8,812 nucleotides of DNA, from positions 1 through 8,812 of the forward strand of contig CAMZEQ010000022.1 of the NCBI GenBank assembly GCA_947305835.1, written 5' to 3'. Shown here piece by piece: positions 6,103 to 8,812 of the stretch. Under the pieces are notes generated by a model that saw only the letters and a program-made list of their open reading frames with translations, searched no databases and was not told the origin of the DNA. The translations under genes and the position numbers were made by a program. This DNA comes from an uncultured Alphaproteobacteria bacterium (GTDB lineage: Bacteria; Pseudomonadota; Alphaproteobacteria; CAAHEQ01; UBA3637). Each line of letters opens with the position of its first letter. Position 1 is the first letter of the stretch.

Positions 6103-6108
6103 CCAAGA

Positions 6109-6666
6109 ATGCATATTTTATATTTATTGTTTTTTGAGTTTTTCAAAATTGCCCTTTTTACCATTGGGGGAGGGTTGGTAATGATTCCTGTCATTGAAAA
6201 TACGTTTGTCAAAAAGCATAAATTATTGAAAGAATCTGACATCGTTGACATGATTGGTATTACACAGATTGTCCCTGGATTGATTGCGATTAATTCTGCC
6301 TGTTTTGTAGGACATAAATTGGCGGGCTGGAAAGGCGCTTTTACAGCCACTTTGGGCGTGATTTTACCTTCTATGATCATCATCATGATTATTGCCGTAC
6401 TTTTTCCTTTGGAGAACCTATCCAACTTGCATTTACTTCAGGCTTTTCAGTGTATTCGTGCCTGTGTTTTAGGGGTGTTTATTTTTTTGGCTTACCGAAT
6501 TGGGAAAAAAGTTTTGAGAAGTTACATAGATTTACCCTTGGCATTCCTTTTGTTGGTTTTATTGGTTAGCAAAATCAATTCCGTCTGGATCATCGTTATT
6601 TCCTGTGTTTCAGGAGCTTTATATGAAGTCTATATTCGATCAAAATTAATGGGGAAAAAGAAATGA
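6109..6666 (+). CDS. CHR-family (chromate/anion) transporter, short subunit 1
   Basis: 185 residues from the ATG at 6109. An in-frame ATG at 6061 would add 16 residues, but the family normally begins with a few residues before the first membrane helix, exactly as here, and 6061 overlaps the promoter. It is a short-chain CHR protein, half the size of classic ChrA. Visible features: the first helix ending in the signature FTIGGGLVMIP (17-27), TQIVPG (52-57) with GLIAINSACFVGH, then about five hydrophobic segments including GVILPSMIIIMIIAVLF and the last helix WIIVISCVSGAL, ending in a Lys-rich tail. Short CHR proteins work in pairs in the inner membrane; characterised pairs export chromate, and sulfate or a similar oxyanion is a plausible natural substrate. 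The partner follows with an ATGA overlap. Family is certain; substrate is not. Confidence 0.9.
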   Translation: MHILYLLFFEFFKIALFTIGGGLVMIPVIENTFVKKHKLLKESDIVDMIGITQIVPGLIAINSACFVGHKLAGWKGAFTATLGVILPSMIIIMIIAVLFPLENLSNLHLLQAFQCIRACVLGVFIFLAYRIGKKVLRSYIDLPLAFLLLVLLVSKINSVWIIVISCVSGALYEVYIRSKLMGKKK

Positions 6667-7208
6667 TAGCATTAAGCCTTTTTCTTCAGTTTTTAAAATA
6701 TGGCTTACTGTGTTTTGGTGGTGGGTATATGATTATTCCACTTCTTTATGCTGATTTAGTAGAAAAAACTTCTACATTGACTCCCGAAAGTTATGGTAAC
6801 TTATTGGCGGTTTCACAAATGACGCCCGGTGCTGTCAGTGTTAATACTGCCACCTATGTGGGCTTTATGCAAGATAGTGTTTGGGGATCTATTGCCGCCA
6901 CGCTTGGATTATGCACCCCGACATTTATTTTATGTGTGATTATTCTTTCTTTTTTAAATTTTTACAAGAATAAGCCATGGGCCATTGGATTTTTAAAAGG
7001 GATCAAATGGGCTGCTTTTATTATGATTTTATCAGCCGTTATCTTATTCGCAAAAATTTCGGTTTTAGATTTTTCCAATGGATCAATAAAAATAAATCTG
7101 CTTGAATTGGGGATTATGGCTGTTGCTATTTGTTTAGCAAAAAAGGTGCCTTTTACAGTCCTATTACTTTTATCAGCGTGTATTGGCTGGGGAGTAAGTT
7201 ATCTATGA
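6663..7208 (+). CDS. CHR-family (chromate/anion) transporter, short subunit 2
   Basis: 181 residues, the partner of the preceding subunit, overlapping it by ATGA. It repeats the same pattern: a short N-terminus, the first helix ending in CFGGGYMIIP (17-26), SQMTPG (51-56) followed by AVSVNTATYVGF, then further hydrophobic helices to a C-terminal segment VPFTVLLLLSACIGWGVSYL. Being related but not identical to subunit 1 fits the two-gene short-chain CHR type, where both halves are needed and probably sit with opposite topology in the inner membrane. A GGGG stretch 10 nt before the ATG may serve as a weak ribosome binding site, and translational coupling is likely. The gene also overlaps the next one (cysteine-rich secreted protein) by ATGA. 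Confidence 0.9.
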   Translation: MIALSLFLQFLKYGLLCFGGGYMIIPLLYADLVEKTSTLTPESYGNLLAVSQMTPGAVSVNTATYVGFMQDSVWGSIAATLGLCTPTFILCVIILSFLNFYKNKPWAIGFLKGIKWAAFIMILSAVILFAKISVLDFSNGSIKINLLELGIMAVAICLAKKVPFTVLLLLSACIGWGVSYL

Positions 7209-7822
7209 GGACTTTTATAAAAGTATTTTTAAGTATTGCTTTGATTTATTCAATGGAATGTTTGGCAGAATTCAATATTAATCCTGAATTTAACGCGGAA
7301 AAATGCGTACATGGTCATGCTAGTCGGTGGATGAATGCGTGTATTTGCAACAATCCAAATAAATTTTTAGGAAAGTATTGCCAAGAAACTGTTGTTCCTT
7401 CTTGTGCATCCAACAAAGATTGTCCTCAAAATTCATTTTGTTTCCTTTATCAAGGAAAAGGGGGATGTTTAAAAAACAAGCTTAGAAATGTATTGGAAAC
7501 TTCACAAACATTTTATGCTTTATCAGATAGTTTACTTTCTTATTTCAATGCCGAATCTTTTTGTGATTCTTTAGGTGTGGGTTTTCGTCCGATATCTCGT
7601 CAAGATCTCCATTGTCAATCAGAAGGGGCCAGCTGTTTAGATAAGGAATTAATGTTACATTTACAAAGTGTTTTTGGAAATAGAGGATTTTTTTGGTTAG
7701 ATGAAAAAAATAAAAGTAAAAATGCATATTATGCAGATTTGAACGATGGGACGGTTTATAATATATCAAAAGGTAATATAAAATCCTGCCAAGTCTTATG
7801 TATCAAGGAGAAAAATCAATGA
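7205..7822 (+). CDS. Secreted cysteine-rich protein, EGF-like plus C-type-lectin-like
   Basis: 205 residues from the ATG at 7205, which overlaps the previous stop as ATGA; an earlier in-frame ATG at 7130 lies deep in the transporter gene and would bury the signal peptide. Residues 1-21 are a signal peptide (MRTFIKVFLSIALIYS..., probable cut after CLA). The mature part has 13 Cys. Block 1 (Cys34, 46, 48, 59) ends in C-x-C-x7-G-x-x-C spacing, close to an EGF-like tail. Block 2 (Cys67, 73, 79, 88) reads CASNKDC...FC...GGC. The last 100 residues (FNAESFCDSLG at 115, RPISRQDLHC, FFWLDE at 162, YYADLNDGTVY, SCQVLC at 194-199) resemble the C-type-lectin-like fold: a Cys after the second helix, a W-x-D strand and paired C-terminal Cys. 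I do not know the family. It is probably periplasmic or on the cell surface, with disulfides, and sits between an anion transporter and a sulfotransferase. The odd Cys count leaves one thiol possibly free. Confidence 0.8.
   Translation: MRTFIKVFLSIALIYSMECLAEFNINPEFNAEKCVHGHASRWMNACICNNPNKFLGKYCQETVVPSCASNKDCPQNSFCFLYQGKGGCLKNKLRNVLETSQTFYALSDSLLSYFNAESFCDSLGVGFRPISRQDLHCQSEGASCLDKELMLHLQSVFGNRGFFWLDEKNKSKNAYYADLNDGTVYNISKGNIKSCQVLCIKEKNQ
7805..7810 (+). promoter_or_regulatory. Shine-Dalgarno for the sulfotransferase gene
   Basis: AAGGAG lies 8 nt before the ATG at 7819, inside the end of the cysteine-rich gene. It supports this ATG as the real start of the gene. Confidence 0.8.
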
Positions 7823-8812
7823 AACGTTTTTTTGTTTTATTATTTATTTTTGTTATTGTTTTCGGTTGTTTTATTGTTACTTTGATGGGATCCGTATCAA
7901 TATCAGATATAAACATCCAAGTTGATCCCTATCGAAAAAATCCTCTTTCTGCTCTTATATCATTCACGACAGAAAAGCCCGCCCAAATTTTATTAACAAT
8001 CAAGGGTAAAGATGGTGCAAAGAGTATCCAACATCTTTTTTCTGAGTACAAAACAGATCATGAAATTCCTGTTTTAGGGCTTTATCCTAATTATTCAAAT
8101 AAAGTTATATTAAAAGCTATTTTTGACAATAAAAAGACTAAAGAAAAAGAACTTTTAATTCAAACATCTAAAATCCCATCCAGAGGTGATTTTAAAATTC
8201 AAGAAAAAAATGATAATAAAGCGCGCTATCATTATCTTGTCAATGGACTTGTCTTTGATGAACAAGGAAATTTAAGATTTTCCTTTGATAATGGAAATTT
8301 GGTTTATTATCTCAAAGGAGAATTGGTATCAGAAAATAGAATTGGCGGTTTAATTCGGTATTCCCTAATGGGTGAAGAAAAACAAAGATATCCATATCCC
8401 AAAGGGTTTACCTCTTTTACCCACGGAATTGGTCAAAAACCAAATGGTAATTTTTTAGTGATTGGTAGTTTTGCAAATTCAATAATTACAGTTGATGGAA
8501 AAGAGGTTCCTTCTCATCGAGATTTTGTGATTGAATTGGATTATAAAACAGGTGAAATGCTTAACAAAATTGACCTGGCCGAGCTTATGAATCCAAATAG
8601 AGCTGTTATTGTACCACCAAACCATATTGATTATGGTTTAAATGATTGGTGTCATATTAATGGAGTGGATTATGATTCATATGATTCTAGTATTGTTGTT
8701 TCCTGTCGCCATTCAGGTATTATTAAAGTCAATGAAAAAACAAAAGAATTGGTATGGATTGTTTCACCTAACAAAGGATTTAATATATCTGGACGCTTGG
8801 CTAAAGGGCCAA
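7819..8812 (+). CDS. Arylsulfate sulfotransferase (ASST), 3'-truncated
   Basis: 331 codons are visible; the frame runs off the window. Bacterial ASST proteins are about 550-600 residues, so over a third is missing. The N-terminus (MKRFFVLLFIFVIVFGCFIVTLMG) is a signal anchor or signal peptide, placing the enzyme in the periplasm; the Cys in VFGC is a poor lipobox. Residues from about 35 to 95 form the beta-rich N-terminal domain of the family (NPLSALISFTTEKPAQILL). The propeller follows, with THGIGQKPNGNFLVIG (His202), DFVIELDYKTGEML, DWCHINGVDYD (His279, Asn281) and SIVVSCRHSGIIKVNEKTKELVW (Arg297). The His-x-Asn and the Arg 18 residues later match active-site residues of the E. coli enzyme; the His that carries the sulfate would lie past the window end. 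It transfers sulfate from an aryl sulfate ester to a phenol without PAPS. It overlaps the cysteine-rich gene by ATGA. Confidence 0.88.
   Translation, partial: MKRFFVLLFIFVIVFGCFIVTLMGSVSISDINIQVDPYRKNPLSALISFTTEKPAQILLTIKGKDGAKSIQHLFSEYKTDHEIPVLGLYPNYSNKVILKAIFDNKKTKEKELLIQTSKIPSRGDFKIQEKNDNKARYHYLVNGLVFDEQGNLRFSFDNGNLVYYLKGELVSENRIGGLIRYSLMGEEKQRYPYPKGFTSFTHGIGQKPNGNFLVIGSFANSIITVDGKEVPSHRDFVIELDYKTGEMLNKIDLAELMNPNRAVIVPPNHIDYGLNDWCHINGVDYDSYDSSIVVSCRHSGIIKVNEKTKELVWIVSPNKGFNISGRLAKGP

Larger units (their letters stand above)
5897..6108. other. Gene-free, AT-rich stretch upstream of the CHR operon
   Basis: About 210 bp without a convincing gene. It holds three TTCGAA palindromes within inverted repeats (5917-5966 and 6036-6060) and a promoter close to the CHR start (6074-6102). 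No tRNA, CRISPR or transposon end is visible. The open frame from 6061 to 6108 is in phase with the transporter but is probably promoter rather than coding. Confidence 0.6.

Noticed and set aside
7130..7204. Upstream in-frame ATG for the cysteine-rich protein
   Set aside because: It lies deep inside the CHR subunit 2 gene and would place 25 untypical residues before an otherwise clean signal peptide. The ATGA overlap at 7205 is the consistent start.

Overview
The window looks like a piece of a low-to-moderate GC Gram-negative chromosome, most likely an alphaproteobacterium. The main reason is the gene order tadA (right-facing) back-to-back with rluB then rsmD (left-facing), an arrangement I know from Alphaproteobacteria. 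Exported proteins (a periplasmic-type endonuclease I, a cysteine-rich secreted protein, an arylsulfate sulfotransferase) agree with a Gram-negative envelope. The species cannot be named from the sequence alone.

Left part (1-4710): a 5'-truncated alpha/beta hydrolase points right and collides tail-to-tail, with a 10-bp overlap, with a left-facing block of four genes: rluB, rsmD, tkt (transketolase) and an exported endonuclease I. In transcription order each gene of that block overlaps or abuts the next (10-bp overlap, TAA directly followed by ATG, 4-bp ATGA overlap), so they are very probably one mRNA. Two are ribosomal RNA modification enzymes; tkt and the nuclease are passengers with unrelated jobs.

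Middle (4711-5896): a 20-bp divergent spacer separates rluB from tadA. It carries a perfect extended -10 box facing rluB and a weaker -10 facing tadA, both so close to the start codons that the mRNAs would have almost no leader. tadA (tRNA A34 deaminase) is followed by a 72-codon gene of unknown function with a consensus -35, a strong ribosome binding site and its own terminator. Then come tRNA-Thr(CGT) and tRNA-Ser(GCT), each with its own promoter, and a strong terminator after tRNA-Ser.

Right part (5897-8812): visibly more AT-rich. A roughly 210-bp gene-free stretch holds three TTCGAA palindromes arranged in inverted repeats, then a promoter, then four right-facing genes linked by ATGA overlaps: two short CHR-family (chromate/anion transporter) subunits, a secreted cysteine-rich protein with an EGF-like N-terminal half and a C-type-lectin-like C-terminal half, and an arylsulfate sulfotransferase (ASST) cut by the window edge. 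Linking a CHR anion transporter pair to a sulfotransferase and a disulfide-rich secreted partner is the most interesting arrangement here: it suggests, as a hypothesis, an envelope sulfate-transfer and oxyanion-transport module.
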